64,000 nt of DNA from Geosiphon pyriformis. Taxonomy: Eukaryota > Glomeromycota > Glomeromycetes > Archaeosporales > Geosiphonaceae. The stretch is from positions 64,812-128,811 of the forward strand of contig JAAOMT010000349.1 of NCBI GenBank assembly GCA_016748015.1, given 5' to 3'. Positions 1 through 12,779 of the stretch are shown piece after piece. The translations under genes were made by a program, and so were the position numbers. How positions within the stretch are numbered: position 1 is the stretch's first letter; every line of letters starts with the position of its first letter. The notes under the pieces are model-generated. The model was not told the DNA's origin, did not search any database, and saw only the letters and a program-made list of their open reading frames with translations.

Positions 1-2123
1 TGTTTTTTTGTTGTTTTATTTGTAATAAATTCTATAATTAAATTAAAACTAAACTTTTTAAAATTTCAGATTTTAAATCTGACTATTCTAATTAAACTTG
101 TTATTAAACCAATTGGTTTTTTGGTTACTTTAGTTATTTTTCTTTTAATTAAGAATATGCACAAAAATTTTAAAATAAAAAAAACTTATTTATTATGTTA
201 AATATTTTTTAAAACTTTATTAATCTTTTAGTTATGTATTTAAAAACTTTTTTAATTTTAAAACTAAAATAAAATTTAGTAATCTAAATGTTGATAAAAA
301 TGATACTGTTAAAACATTTTTTTTAAACAATAATATTATTATAATTCAGAAAAAACAATACTTTTATACAAAAAATTACAACACATATTATAAAAATTAG
401 TATTAAAATTATATAAAAAAAACTAAATATTAAAGTTAATTTAACAAATATTAACTGGCAACAAGAAAATAAAAAATTAACAATTAGCTTAATTATAATA
501 CAATTTAATTGAAAATTTAAATTAAATACAAAAAAATTTTAATAAACTAAAAAATACCAATAAAAATTAAAAATTAACATATATAATCTGATAACAGATT
601 TTATTATGCTCTAAAATTTTTATACACTCTTATTTATACAGTTTAATATTTTAAATTTATAATTATTATCCAAAAATAATTATTAAAAAATATAAATAAT
701 TAATTTATATTTGATTATATTGATTATAATTACAAATATTATTAATAATATATTATTACAGTTGAAAATCATAGTTTTTATTAGTTATTACATATATTAG
801 CTACTAATATTACATAATTAGTTATTCTATTTTTAGATAATAATCAATAATTTAATTAATAACTTAATTATTAACTTAATTATTAACTTAATTATTAATC
901 TAATTAATGATTTGATTATTAATTTAATTAATAACTTAGTTGTTAACTACTTTTAATAATTATATAAGCAATAAATCTTTTAACTGTAAAAGAACATAAT
1001 CAAAATAACAATATAAAATTTACTATTAATTATTTTTTTTATATCACTTATTTCTTTTTTTTTATCTTTAAGTATTTAAATATTTTGAAATAAAAGATTA
1101 CTTATTGGCTTTTATATATTTTATTTTATTTTTTTCTTGATTTGTATTGTTAGAATTAATTTAAGAAATAATTGTTTGTCTTTGTGATTTATTGAATAAA
1201 GAAATAATTAAAAACCACAATAATACTTGTTATTAATTTTAAAAATTATTAAGTTAAGACATAAAATAATAGCAGTAATATTATCTTATTAACAATTATA
1301 GACTATTTTTTTACTTTCAAATTTCCAGAAAAGATTCACAATTGTGATTTTTATAAAACTAATTATGTATATTAAATTTTCACTTATTTAATTTACTTTT
1401 TTATTGTAATTTTCTCTTTAATTAATTTCATCATTTTACAATTCTGTTTTTTTACTATCTATTAGTTTGTTATTTCAATCCATAATAATATAATTAAAAT
1501 TTTAAATCTAGTTATCTAAATTTGATCTTTTAAATTATTAATTTTTAAAAAAATAACATATTAAGTCAGTTTATAACTAAATTAATTAATTTAATATATA
1601 TAAATAGTTAATATACATAAAATAATTTTAATATAATATGTAAATTTTATGTAATTTAACTATATATACAATATTTTTATAAATTAAAAAAAGCATTAGT
1701 CTTATATTGAATCAATTTTTATTATAGTTTTATTATAAATAATAGATTTTTTATTTATTTATTTATTTTTTATTATTTTGTATTTTATTTTTTTTATATT
1801 ATTATATATATACTTATTTTATTATAAACAATTAGTTATAATTATGTTATTTAGTATTATTTTATTAAAGAAAAATAAAAAACATTATCAAAAAATTCTA
1901 TATTAAAACATATTAATTAAATATTTAAATAATATTATCTTCTATTTATGTTATTTTTTTATGACTTCTTAATAACTTTTTTTAACTTTATTTTCTTAAT
2001 TTAAATATTTAAATATTATATTTTTTTGATGATTAATTGCAAAAATTTTGGTTTGATTTTAATACAATAATTTTGGTTTTTTTTGATAGTTTTAATTATT
2101 TTATATATTTTTTGTAAGAATAA
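1..2123. other. AT-rich region without genes
   Basis: Very AT-rich sequence with homopolymer runs and no reading frame of useful length on either strand. I see no RNA gene. The only structure noted is a short 12-bp tandem array near 851-950. The stretch ends at the simple-repeat tail of LINE A. Confidence 0.6.
851..950. repeat. 12-bp AT-only tandem repeat
   Basis: Imperfect tandem copies of a unit close to TTAACTTAATTA, about eight copies, with internal dyad symmetry (TTAATTAA cores). Visible directly by eye. No function is suggested beyond simple-sequence expansion. Confidence 0.65.
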
Positions 2124-2146
2124 ATTATTATTATTATTATTATTAA
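2124..2146 (-). repeat. Simple-repeat tail of LINE A
   Basis: Seven or so ATT units on the plus strand, read as a TAA-type tail on the minus strand, directly after the LINE A 3' untranslated region. TAA-repeat 3' tails are known in I-type LINEs; the link here is positional. Confidence 0.6.
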
Positions 2147-2360
2147 GATTTAATAAGTGCAGTCCAATCACTACTTAAGTACATAAAATTAAACAAAATT
2201 TTAAATTAAATGTGGCTTATGCTTTTTCTACATATTACCAGTCATTCGGACCAGTTAAGACAGCACTATGTACACATAGGATCTATTAAAGGAACACTAC
2301 TTAAGAAATTAAATTTCAAACCAGATAAACAAAAACACAAACCAAAACACACATAAATAT

Positions 2361-3238
2361 CTAACCTGACACTAAAGCTGCAGATAATTCAACAGCCCAA
2401 AAGTTTGACAAACCAGTAACCAATGGTACAATAGATTTATTACATAATAAAAGATTATGCTTCTTATAAAAGACTTTCAATTTGACAACAGACAACCAAA
2501 TACTAGACTTATGACTTTTGGCAATACTGCAAACCAATTTGACAATCAAATTGCCACTAGTTACAGAGCTGAAATAATGAACAGTATCAGTCATCCAGCT
2601 TCTCAAGACAAACCTCTTGACCAATAATATGTATAAATTACTAGATGCTTCAGCTTTATACAAGGATTAGATAATTACACTTTCCAAAGCAAAATTACCA
2701 ACCAGCTTACACCACTTTACCTTAATGTTTGATAATAAATTCTTTTTGGCATTGTCATTATGTGTACATAAAAACAAGTGATCAGAATCCTTAACCATCT
2801 TACACTTAATACATACTATGCTAGAATACTTAAAATCATATAATCTCTTCCTCATAGCAACCAGCAGATAACAGTACAGAGCTTTTATTAGATAAAACCA
2901 CAGAGAAGCTAAAAATGAACTGGTATAACCAGAATGAATTCTATTATCAAGATGTCAAACACTGAAGGTTTTGGTTGTATTAATATTGCCAACAATGCCC
3001 ATATTTATGAAGCAGACAGCACACTTAGATTTCCAACTTACAAAATTGACAGTATTAAACAAACTCCTAACAAAATAACATGCATTCTTAAAGACAAGTC
3101 TGTTTTTAATACTAAGGAAGTAACATGGCATGCTTAAAGACAGTACAAACCTAAAAAATTCACTTGCTCATTTTCAATAATGCCTGAATGTTTTTTGACT
3201 TTTTTTCACAGGACTAACAAATTCTTTTTAGAAATATT
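2361..3238 (-). pseudogene. LINE A ORF2, C-terminal Cys-rich domain
   Basis: C-terminal part of ORF2. It carries a complete C-x2-C-x8-H-x3-C motif (CIKCKMVKDSDHLFLC) at about 2780-2830, followed by the conserved tail in 2663-2361. The part upstream (2925-3238) matches the LINE C tail only after allowing frame changes, for example FVRSLFNTVNFVSW against FVQDIFHSINRAHW. Such CCHC-like tails occur in many LINE ORF2 proteins. Confidence 0.7.
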
Positions 3239-3640
3239 TTAAAGAATATGCTCTTTCTCAATCCAATACTTACAGCAAAAATTAAGACCAGACATATCTA
3301 CATCAAACATACATATATCCAGTAATGCCTGACTGTTTATAAACAAGGTGACAGTGCTAGAAACAGATATGTACTCTAATGCCAAAGCAATAGCTTGTAG
3401 TTTCACCAAAATAGAGGACAATAAGCCAATAATTTTTATGCCAACACTTATGTTAATCTTTGAAAAATAAGCTGTAGTACCACCATAGGCATCAATAAAC
3501 CCCAAATTTCTGACAGAACCATCAGTATAAACATCAATAAAGCCATGCCTGAAGACAAATAAATGTTTAGAAACAAAACCAATATTACAAGGGAAGTTAA
3601 TGGAAATAGAATAAGACACCATAGTTATGCTATTACTCAA
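3239..3640 (-). pseudogene. LINE A ORF2, RNase H domain
   Basis: A 133-residue open piece with RNase H hallmarks: YTDGS (first catalytic Asp kept), KLQAIALALE where the related copy has EMQAIALTLE (Glu to Lys), and INSQALLD where it has SDSQSVLD (Asp to Asn). Two of the three visible acidic positions are lost, so the domain would be inactive. LINE RNase H normally removes RNA from the hybrid during target-primed reverse transcription. Confidence 0.8.
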
Positions 3641-3999
3641 ACCATTATTTATGACAAAATCAGTAATGAAGATAAACCAGGCAGAAATTAGGCTTTTAGA
3701 ATTAAGCCTTTTCTATTTGTGAAAAGTATTCTAAGTGAAGCACTTGTCATAACAATCCAGAAGTTGGTTAACAAAAATAAGGCCAAATTTCTTGAGTGAA
3801 GTCTTCACACCCAGATAATCATCCAGATTTACCATATCCAAGATTGGTACACCAGTCTCAATTCAAAAAACATTAGAAAAACCACCACTCAAAGAAGTGT
3901 TGCACAAAACAAGAACATATGTAGCACTAACCAGAAAGCAATTTATAGGATTAATAAATAACTTGACCAGAAAATAGAGAGAATGCTGGGGTATCTAAC

Positions 4000-5460
4000 T
4001 GGTCATCTGCAAATTCATTACTCTATGATCAAAAAACCTGTCAAGAACTCTACCAGCATTGCTAAAATTGACCAGATTGGCCATCAAATTTTCAGTAAGC
4101 ATCTGTTCAAAAGATTTCAGGCCATATAACTCAGGATAATACAGTGCTTTACTAAAAAAGTCTCTAGGCAAATTTGCCTTTAATTTAAGCTCTTTCCTTA
4201 ACACTTTGTCTTATTTTTTATAAACACTCTTAAAGACAAAGCTAAATTAAAGTTTGTAATCAACAATAGACTGCAAAAACCAAATACAAAAATTGCTTCT
4301 CAGTGATAACCTTCCTTAAAACCACATTTGAAAAGAATTTGACATCAACATAAACCTTGATTAAACTTAACTTGAACAAACCATTAGTTAACAAAAAAAT
4401 TTCCAAATACCAATAAGACTTGTCTTTCTCTGCCACTGAAATTTTTGAACTATTAATGGACAATACAGCCTCTTAAACACCTTGATTGATAGGAATAGCA
4501 ATCATTTTTTTAGTGTTTATTGAAATGTTATTAATAGAGAAAAATTCACTGGCTATATTCAAAATGTTTTGTATTGTCATTAAGCAGTTTCCAATCCAGA
4601 TTGTGTTATTAACAAAGGCTTTTGCAGCAAAGAACAAAGTCATGTTATTACTCAAATCAAGTTTGTTAGATCTTGTGTAGAACTTAAAACACATTCTGTA
4701 ACCATACAACTGTTCATGTTTTTTGACTTCACAGAGCAATAAGTTATAAAAAATTTGCCATAGTAATAGTGAGAACACTTTTTCTTGATTCAGACCATCA
4801 TGCACAACATAACCATTAGACAAACCAAAATTTGTTATAATTTGGTTAAATCTATTATTGTATATGCTACCAAAAAAGTTAATGAAATGAGAACACATTT
4901 TGATCCTGGCTAAACTATTGAGCAAATAAGATCATCTAACAGAATTGTATGTCTTGCACATATTCTGGAGGACCAACCACAATTCTCTGTTCTTTTTTAA
5001 AGCATCTTTAATAATTGAGCCAACAACAAAAATTGGAATTTGTGTAGAAGTGCTCTTTAATACTGAAAAATTGTTATCATGCAAAATGTCAAACCTGTTT
5101 CAAGCCAGAAAGATCTTGTCCAAAAAAATTTTAGACAAAATTTTCCATGCAGTCTCAATCAATACAATCAGCCTAGTATTGGTGAGAGTACTCTCCCAAT
5201 TGTATGGTTTAGAAATTATGAAAACCCAGAACTTCCTCCATTATACAAGAACTCCTTCTGATTTTAAATATTTGTTAAAATGCTCAAAAGACTATTAAGA
5301 ACTAGAAAATTACTATGTTTTCAAAGCTCATTAGAAATACCAGAAAGCCTAGCAGCTTTCTCATCAGACAAGTTTTTGACAACCCACAAAAGTTCATTCA
5401 TATTAACATTATACATAACTCTTGAGAATACTTTATTATCAACATAATTTAAAAGAGCAT
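4000..5460 (-). pseudogene. LINE A ORF2, reverse transcriptase remnant
   Basis: RT pieces at 4925-4473, 4463-4260 and 4204-3995 align by eye with LINE C (62451-61480). Shared blocks include the NNISIN-K-AI motif and the thumb region with VLRK. The catalytic box is AFVNNTIW where LINE C has AFVDDMIW, so both catalytic Asp are Asn. Both changes are G to A on the coding strand. Reverse transcription by this copy is ruled out. Confidence 0.75.
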
Positions 5461-5461
5461 A

Positions 5462-6890
5462 TTAATTAGACCAATAATTTGACAGAGTGCTAAAAACCAA
5501 GTGCTTTCTTGTCCAACCTTCTATTATTGTATCAATTGAAAACTTAACAGCTTGAGGCTCCAAGATAAGCTCATTATTAACAATTAAATAATTAAAAACC
5601 ATCTTCTTAAAAGACTGGTTCAGAATGCTCTTTATCATTCTTTCCTTATCCAAACAAATATTTTCCATGTGTTTTTTTACAGCCTTTTTGATGAAATTGT
5701 CTTTGGCAATCTTAGATTCATGATACTTGGACTTAGAGTAACTTTTCTTGACAACCAAGATGTGATGCAAAATATCCTCAACTTTGGCACTTCTATTAAT
5801 TATTAGATAAACTTTACATGTTTTCTTTTCATCCACATTAACCCAAGTACAAACAAGGTAGTCAGTCTCCAAACTCAAACCTGAATTTACATTATTGACA
5901 ATCTTAAACATCAGCAACTTCAACCTATGAAATTTTGAAGATAACTTATTTATTGTACAATTGAACTCACTGAACCAGAGTCTAAAAAAGATTTTATTAG
6001 CAAAATTAACTATTACCTCTTTGAGAATTTCTCATATTGCATCCAAATTACCACTGTATTCTACAACATAAAATTCAACAGACTTTCTCAAAAATTTGCC
6101 TGAAGAACATTCTATAAAACATTTCCACTCACTGATATTTATGTCTTTTAATCTGAATTTCTATCAATTCTTATTAGTATGTTTGCATATGCCACTCAAA
6201 TAAACATCCAAAAGACTATTCAAGCTCACCAAAACTAAAACAGCTTTGTGATCAGTATCAAAAACTCAGACACAAATCCAACTTTGTGACCAACCACAGT
6301 TAAAATCAAGTTCTTATTAACAAAAATGTAATTAATAACTTTCTTAATACTCCTTGAGTTGCTTCATATAAAAGCTTTAACTAAGAAATGTCTACCAAAA
6401 AAATTGACCAAACCCAAACCCAAACAGAATCCAAAACTTGTATTTTTCTTAGACCTACTCTTATTGAAATTACCACCCAATACAACAAAACTACTAAAAT
6501 TGATTACTTAAGCTATGAAGAAATTTATATCTGGAGCTTGGCCAAATCTGTTATCAAAAAAAGCACAAGCATATAAACCAAAAATTAAAACTAAAACCTT
6601 GCTTTTAAAAAGGAGATACACTGAAACAATGCAATCAGAAATCTTCTCTATTTTGGATAAATACTAAACTAGAGAATTGTTTATAATTATTACTACTCTA
6701 GTCCCAAAAAACTATTATCCAAACCAAATATGAAAATGCACACACCATCAAACTTGTTCATAATTTATGATCTGACATTAGACCTCAATTTTGTTTTTGT
6801 GATAATGGATACCATGTTTTCCAAATCTTTGTACTAACAAACAATGTCTTTCTGTTTTGCAGAAACATTGATATCCCAAATATTGCACAT
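5462..6890 (-). pseudogene. LINE A ORF2, EEP endonuclease and linker remnant
   Basis: Between ORF1 and the RT lies the stretch where an EEP (APE-like) endonuclease is expected in this element type. It is too damaged for me to place catalytic residues. The last part, 5923-5462, is an open 153-residue Lys-rich linker; its relative in LINE C lies near 63297-63000. The call rests on position and on the better-kept copy, LINE C. Confidence 0.5.
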
Positions 6891-6916
6891 AGCAACTCTC
6901 CATATCAGATTCATTA

Positions 6917-8736
6917 TTAGAAAGTACAAGAAATAGGAGCCAAACCAGCATTGTCTATTTTGGCCAACAGACTCATAACTGTAATCAATAAACTGTTTAC
7001 TGTGTTTTCTAACTTTGTCATAACAGAAAAGTCAGAAACCACCACTTCTGCAATAATCTTACTACTAGTGACCATATTTGAACCCTCACTTATCACTATA
7101 TCCACTTCTTGATTCTGTGATGAAGGAGTTACCAATGACTGATGTCTAAGGCTAAGCTGAGAAACTGCTGGCCCAGATGTGTTCAATCTTTTAGCCAACT
7201 TGTTAACACGTTTTACAAGGCTGACAAAACTATGCTCAAAAGCAGCAAACTTATCATTCAACTTTATAGACAACAGTAGTGTAGTTTTTATTTCCAAAGA
7301 AAAACCAGAGTTAAACAAACCATTTTGTACAGAAAAAAAACCTACCAACAATCTTGGCCCAAAAAACACCACCAAAAAAAACAGAATGGACAATTGGTAC
7401 TAAACATTTAGCATAGATAGATGTTAGTCTGCTTTTATCTATTTTCAACAACACTTTGTAGAACAGACCACCAGAAGAAATTTTCTCATCTACAGAGCAG
7501 CCTAATAAAATATGATCCAATTTACTATATTTTACACACTTAACAGAATCCAAATAAGACCAGTGCAAATTGACATGCCTTAAAACAGACATGGTGTTCA
7601 TAATAACATCCAATGAATCAGTCAAGTCAAAACAAATAACAGTGCATCTGGTCCAGGCATATATAACAAGATGACAATCAATAACACATGTTTTCTTATC
7701 TTTAGAACCAATAAAGTCCTAAATATTATAAGCATTAGTATCTATTTGCAGTGTATAGAGCAGTGCCCTATGTCAATCTCTTAAATTCTATATTTTTTTG
7801 TCCAAATTAGTCTTAACTACTTGTACAGCATTTTTTCCAATCAAGATAGACCATCTAGAAATAACCAAATCAGCTTGATCAATCAGCTTAAATTCTACCA
7901 CAGCCTTCTGTTAAAAACCAATCAACTGCATTTTGATTAATACAACAACACTGAATTTGGATAGCACAGCATACACAGTTTTAGTCAATGTCTCAATAGA
8001 AATTTTTTTTAATACTACAGTCTGATCTGAATGTACAAAAAAATTTTTTAGATTGGTGTTTACTAGTATATTTGCAGCTCTTGCCTTTTCTATAGCCTGC
8101 ACCAAACTTGAGTTTGAAATAAAAAAGGCACAGATAATTTCAGCAAATTTTGAGAAAGTAAAGACCCCCCCCCCCAAAATTATTAATTTTTAAAAACAAT
8201 TTTCTAACTGCCATCAGCTTTTCTTGAGAGAATTTTCTAACTACTTTATCCAAACTAATATCTAAAGCAAATAATTTTCTAACTGAAATATTAACCAGAA
8301 ATTTCAAAAGAGGGGGAAGTGTTAAGAGAGTATTTAACAAAATATCATTACTATTATCAACCAAAAAATTAATTTTTTCCAACAGTTTTCTCAATGCTCT
8401 TTTAGTTAGTACTTTCAAACTCTTAGATATTTGATTCAAATTTCCTTTAGCAAGAACACCATCTTTATTATAATCAAAGCTGATTTCTTCAACCAAACAT
8501 TTCTTCTCCATATTTATACTATTAGACTCAATGATGTCATCAGTTTTAGAATCTCATGAATAACCACTCAACTCCTTAGCAAAAATCTTTCTATCTCTAA
8601 TACTATCTTCTAAAGCACCATTTCTTCTTTTCTTTTTAGACACAACAAACTTGATACCAGTACTAAAACCAAAATTTTTGAGAACTTTCTTTATAATAAT
8701 AATACTAGGGCCAACAGTGGCTTTATAATCAAGCAA
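6917..8736 (-). pseudogene. LINE A ORF1 (RRM-like and CCHC nucleic-acid-binding protein)
   Basis: Broken ORF1, recoverable in pieces at 8736-8554, 8511-8140, 8177-7911, 7625-7311 and 7393-6917. The 8177-7911 piece has an RRM-like segment (VVLKKISIETLTKTVYAVL). The 7625-7311 piece has a zinc knuckle at which the second Cys is Tyr (CVKYSKLDHILLGC against C-x2-C-x4-H-x4-C). The 7393-6917 piece carries a heptad-like stretch (VSLVKRVNKLAKRL), probably a coiled coil. A run of 11 C at 8165-8175 sits where two pieces change frame. ORF1 proteins of this type package LINE RNA. This copy cannot make an intact protein. Confidence 0.75.
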
Positions 8737-8830
8737 AAATAATTTTGATTTATCATACTGAATGATAAAAAAACTTTTTTGACTTTTTTTTGAAAATTTG
8801 GGACAAAAAAAAGAAAGAAGTTTTTTTTAT

Positions 8831-10811
8831 TTCTTAAATAAATTTTAAACTGATTTTTATTTAAAAATAAACAATAATAATTTTATGACTTTATAAATGT
8901 TTTTTACAATTTTGCTTTTTTTTATATATTGTAAAATAAATTTATATAATTATACTTATACTATAGTTAAAATAATTGTAATACATAATATTTATATTAC
9001 TAATTAGAATTATTAACATTTAAAAAAAGTGTTAAAAATTGTAATTTTAGAACTATAATAATATTTTTAAATATTTGATTGCTTTATAACAAATATGTGT
9101 TCTTAATATTAAGTATAATATTAAAAAAAATTGTTTTTTAATAAGTTTATTTTTGATAATCAAAATTTAAATGATATTATAATAAAACTTAATAAATTAA
9201 ATTTTTTTTGAATTTTTTTTAATTTAGCTTAATTAATGTTTTAATAAACTTAAGTAATTAGTTACATAAAACATATTTAATTTAAGTTTAGAAATCTAAT
9301 TAAACTGAACCAAATTAAATTTTTAAAATAAATTTAGTTCAAGTTTAAAGTTAAACTTTTTAACAAATTTAAATTTGGTTCAGATTTGGTTTAAAGTTTA
9401 CAAATTTATTTAAGTTTAATAAATTAAAAAAATATTTTATATTAGTTGTTTTTTAATTATTATTTTATTTAATTATAATTAGTTAAAAAAATATATAAAA
9501 ATATATATATATAACAATTTTATTTTTTAATTTACTACTCTAAATATTAATATTTTTAATAAATATAGTTTTAGAATAAAATATAAAACTATTTTAATAA
9601 GTTTAAATAAAAAAAATAAAAAAACAACTAAATATATAGTTTTAAAATATGTACATAAATTATTTTTTATGGAACTATAAATATTATTAAACTTTTATAA
9701 CATTATATATGTTATAATAAAAAAATATTATAAAAAAAAACAATATATCTAAAAATATTACAAGTCAATTAAAAAAATATTTTAACAGATAAATTGTTAT
9801 TTTTTTATAATTTTATAATTAATCTAATTAAAAAACTGCTAAAAATATATATTTAAATTATTATTATTATTAAAAATTCGATATTTAAGCATATTAAACA
9901 CAATTTTTTTGTTTTATATATATAATTTATAATTATCTGGCAATTTAAAGATTATTTGTTGCTTTTAAACATGTTTTTTTTGCAAATAAAAATATATAAT
10001 TGCAGATATAAAGTTTTGTTTAATACTTAAAATTATAAGAGCAACACAATAATTTTAATTATAAATGCAAAAACTATTAAAAAAAATTAATTAAATATAT
10101 AACATAATTTTTAATAGTCAAATTTAAACATATTCATAAACTTCAAACTAAACTTAAATTAAATTTATTGTTTAAATTTAAATTAAATTCAAATTTAGTA
10201 ATTTTAAGTTTAAATTTGATTTGGTTTAATAATTTAATTAAACTTAAACTAAACTAAATAAATATTAAAATTCTTATTTAAGTTATTTAAATTAATAAAT
10301 TATATTAAATAATATTTGAACACACTTTAAAACTTAATAAAAAATAATTAATTTTAAAAATAATATAATTAAATATATAATATTAATAATTATATTTAAA
10401 ATATGTAATAATAAAAATATTTTGCATATTTTGTTATTAAAGTTTTTAAGTATTAAAAACTAATATTATTATTTTTTAAAATTTAATAAAATACAAAATT
10501 ATAAAATAAAAAATTAATAATAATTTATTTAAACTTAAAAATTTGTAAAAAATAAAACTTTAATTTTAATATCATTATAAATATATTTTTGAATTTTGAA
10601 TTTTAAATTTTTAAATTTTATAAATAATATTAATATAATTGATTTTAAAAATTTTATAATATTTAATTTTTTATAAAACTTATTTGATTATTTTTAAAAT
10701 ATTATATATTATATTATATAAAAATCAGAAAAATATTTTATTTAATTTTAAAATTATTTTTAAGTTATTATAAAAATATATTATTAAATTAAATAAATTA
10801 AAAAAAAAAAA
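8831..10811. other. AT-rich spacer between divergent LINEs
   Basis: Nearly pure A/T sequence with no usable reading frames. It contains one degenerate copy of the dispersed repeat R (9235-9850) and, at 10135-10260, a stretch of the same AAACTTAAA/TTTAAGTTT vocabulary in the opposite sense. LINE A and LINE B point away from each other across it. Confidence 0.6.
9235..9850. repeat. Dispersed repeat R, copy 1
   Basis: Aligns by eye along its length with 16225-16945. Shared landmarks in order are AAATTTAGTTCAAGTTTA, TTTGGTTTAAAGTTTACAAA, CTAAATATATAGTTT, and AAATTATTTTTT followed by GAACTATAAA. Copy 1 has fewer C and G than copy 2 at aligned sites, so it has decayed further. No coding capacity; class unknown. 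Confidence 0.7.
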
Positions 10812-10974
10812 TTTTTTTTCTTTCATTTCAAATTTCCAAAAGAGTCAATATTTTTGAAAAATAGTTTTTCTGTTTTTACTGCAATATTTTTTACTATTTT
10901 TTAAGAAACAAACTCTTTTGTTATTAAATTGGCTGTTATTATGAGTAGTTTTATGCTCAAAAAAAAGTCAGCAA

Positions 10975-12760
10975 AAGTTTTAGTATCAGATTCAGTTAAT
11001 AAAAGTCTTGCTTAAAAACAAAAAATAAAACAGATATGAAATTTAGAAAAGTTAAACAGATAATTGGGCAGTTTAATAGAATAAATACTAATAAAAAAGT
11101 GCTAATAGTCTTTTTTGCTAATAAAAAAATTAATTATAAAGCTAACAACAAAAGTAAAATTTACTTTAATTCAAACATGAATACTTCTAAAGCCAAAAAA
11201 ATTAATACTGATAGAATAATTGACTTTTTTATTGGAATATTGAAATACAGTTCAAATAATAATAAAGTTTTGCTTCTTTTTTATCTTTTAATATCTTTGA
11301 ACAAAAAATAAATTAACTCTAAAATTACTAAAACTTAAATAAAAGTGCCTATTAAAAAGTCTTTTATATTAGCCATTAATATTTCAGCTGTAAAAAATAA
11401 ATTAGTAATTATAAAGACTTAGATAATTAAAATTTTTTTCATAAATTAATAGTTTTAAAAAAACCACTAGTTTTTTAAAATTTAAACAAATTATCAGATC
11501 TATATTTACATTAAAAAAAAGCATAAAGAAAGCAGTATTATTGGCCAGAAAAAAAAGAATCATTGTAAACAACAATATTAAAAAACAAAAAATTTGGTCA
11601 GATTAGGCTGTAGTAATCAAAAAATTTTTATAAATACACTAAAAAAAATAATTATTACAGCTTTTTATGAGTTTGATTAAGTAGTGTTAATCCAAATATA
11701 ATTAATTAAAATATAACAAAAAGCTGTAATAAAGTTTGCCAATTTAAGTTAGACAAATTTGTTGGCTTCAAAATGATTATTTCTAATTAGAAAAAATTCA
11801 GTATATATAACAAGAGCTATAGAAGATTGAAATACTTGGATGTTTAAGAATCAATTTAGAACACTTTTGTTTACTTTTTCTATAAGAATAACTGTTTATA
11901 ATTTTGGTGTTCTATTGGAAAAGACTGATAAGAAAACTTGTATTATTAATTGATTATTTAAAACTAGCAATAAATTTCAATATGTGGTAATTGGCTTCAA
12001 ATCTGAAAAGAAATTGGAGCCAGTTTTTTATACAGAGCCTATTTTAAATAATGTTAAGTTCTCTTAAGCTAAGATAAATTTGGTTTATTATAAAAAGTGT
12101 GAACATTTTAGACATTTGACTTTAGAGTATAATACATCAAGTACTTCTATCTTGCTTTTTAAAAAATTTTATAAAAAAATTGCTTTGAAAGAAAATCATT
12201 TTCAATTAGCCAGATTATATGTTAAAAAAAGTGTTTTTATTTTCTGTTTTGCTTTTTTGGTGACAAATTTTGAGCTCAGATAGTTTTTCTTGCTGCTTTT
12301 TTTGATAATACTTGCTCTGGTTTTGGATTTTTTTTTGATACTATGTATTAAACAAAGTCTTCTAGTTGTTTAAGATAGTTTATTTATTAGTACTTGTTTG
12401 GTGTTTTTAGAATACTTTTTAGAGTTTTTAACAAATCAAATATCAGATATTGTGCAAAGACTAAGTAATATAAATCAGGTGCTTTTGGCACTTATTTACC
12501 AACTTTTTTTACTAGTTGTTTCTGTATTAATATTTTCTAAAGTGGATTTGGACATGGTTTTGAACAATTTTTTATTACTGTTTTCTTTCTTTTCTTCAAT
12601 AATTTTGAATAAAAATTTGATTTTTAATTTAAGTAGCTCAAATGTTTTAACTACTAAAATAGGTGGCTTGAAATTAAAAATGGTGGCTTTTAAAGCTTCA
12701 ATCAATTCAATTTTAATAAGATTGAATCAGTTATATATTGGCTCAGTTTTTTTATAAATT
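10975..12760 (+). pseudogene. LINE B ORF1 relic
   Basis: Fragments at 11036-11311, 12080-12283 and 12398-12757 separated by stops. At 12086-12127 the protein reads YKKCEHFRHLTLEY, which fits C-x2-C-x4-H-x4-C with both outer Cys changed to Tyr. The 12398-12757 part is hydrophobic and heptad-like, as in the ORF1 coiled coil of LINE A. Non-functional. Confidence 0.6.
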
Positions 12761-12779
12761 CTTCACTTTAATAAGTAAA

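Larger units (their letters stand above)
2124..8830 (-). mobile_element. LINE A, full-length decayed non-LTR retrotransposon
   Basis: A minus-strand non-LTR element of about 6.7 kb. From its 5' end (right): a leader near 8760-8830, ORF1 with RRM-like and CCHC parts (8736-6917), then ORF2 with degraded EEP endonuclease, reverse transcriptase, RNase H and a Cys-rich C-terminal tail ending at 2361. A 3' untranslated region follows and ends in a TAA-type simple repeat on the minus strand. Both ORFs carry many stops and frameshifts. Key residues are lost: the RT box reads FVNN instead of FVDD, and RNase H has E to K and D to N changes. It is inactive. Domain order and tail fit the broad I/Jockey-like group; the exact clade is not decided here. 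Confidence 0.85.

Noticed and set aside
1-2123. Possible tRNA or other RNA gene in the AT-rich flank
   Set aside because: No cloverleaf-like or conserved B-box-like sequence was seen; composition is almost pure A/T.
2934-3137. Plus-strand 67-codon frame inside LINE A as a separate inserted gene
   Set aside because: The minus strand of the same stretch still matches the LINE C tail (FVRSLFNTVNFVSW against FVQDIFHSINRAHW, and HLDNRIHSGYTSSF against HLDLHMASGFTSKF), so it is LINE sequence.
11036-11311. Lys/Asn-rich 91-codon frame as a host gene
   Set aside because: It sits at the ORF1 position of LINE B just after a LINE-like leader, and its composition is what AT-rich decay produces.
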